Assembly: GCA_013214705.1 (NCBI GenBank)
Contig: JABSRZ010000008.1
Span: 143,453 to 207,452, forward strand
Direction of reading: 5' to 3'
DNA length: 64,000 nucleotides
DNA from: Hyphomicrobiales bacterium
GTDB lineage: Bacteria > Pseudomonadota > Alphaproteobacteria > Rhizobiales > OSC116
Position 1 is the first letter of the stretch, and the number at the start of each line of letters is the position of its first letter. Below, piece by piece: positions 63,922-64,000 of this stretch. Made by a program: the position numbers and the translations under genes. The notes under the pieces are model-generated. The model saw only the letters and a program-made list of their open reading frames with translations. It did no database searches and was not told the origin of the DNA.

Positions 63922-64000
63922 TGTAAATCGTCAGTTTCTATGGAACAGATTGGGTTATTTGCATAAGACAGGTTTTGGTTCATCGTAACTCTCTGAAGGA
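63922..64000 (+). repeat. Dispersed ~100-bp repeat, copy 3 (cut by window end)
   Basis: TGTAAATCGTCAGTTTCTAT and onwards, matching copies at 41823 and 61231. The window ends inside it. Confidence 0.75.

Overview
The window looks like a fragment of an AT-rich alphaproteobacterial chromosome. A lipA gene is followed by a RatA/COQ10-type START-domain gene, a common alphaproteobacterial order. Other signs are an ECF sigma/anti-sigma pair, a SIMPL-domain protein, trhO and a DUF2312 relic. No ribosomal RNA or CRISPR array was seen.

Layout. (1) 1-6900 is ordinary chromosomal backbone: ratA-like gene, lipA, a small secreted Yx(FWY)xxD-repeat protein, sigma/anti-sigma, SIMPL protein, trhO and an FAD amine oxidoreductase, ending at tRNA-Leu(UAA). 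(2) 7012-52898 is a roughly 46-kb genomic island in the 3' end of that tRNA gene. A 19-bp direct repeat (6993-7011 and 52880-52898) marks its ends, an AlpA-type regulator lies near the left end, and a P4-type tyrosine integrase lies against the right end. (3) From 52899 on there is a decaying second element: a broken integrase, frameshifted DUF2312, truncated lysozyme and HTH fragment. It is mixed with small orphan genes, a second IS3 copy, a nitrilase gene and insertion-element scars.

Inside the island, 7.7-25.4 kb carries DNA-transfer functions: two VirD4/TraG-like ATPases, a replication-relaxation protein, an XRE regulator and a large serine recombinase. A type I secretion operon (HlyD adaptor, ABC exporter, 1433-residue RTX protein) sits among them. 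25.4-33.5 kb is flanked by two inverted, diverged copies of an approximately 430-nt sequence. Each copy ends in a Rho-independent terminator and shows compensatory base changes, so I read them as a structured noncoding RNA. Between them are small membrane and lipoprotein genes, a minimal tyrosine recombinase, two serine-recombinase tail fragments and a broken IS3 element. 33.6-51.2 kb resembles a defence island: a three-gene operon with a small membrane protein and a possible cyclase-like protein, a GHKL ATPase-nuclease fusion, an ATPase + HNH pair like Septu, a second HNH protein, a YhaN/YhaO pair, and an AAA ATPase that appears coupled to a 15-codon leader ORF.

The best candidates for something undescribed are the paired structured RNA, the 33.6-36.1 kb operon, and 22-23-bp micro-insertions in the two IS3 transposase genes. 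All functional calls rest on reading motifs by eye; no database search was run.
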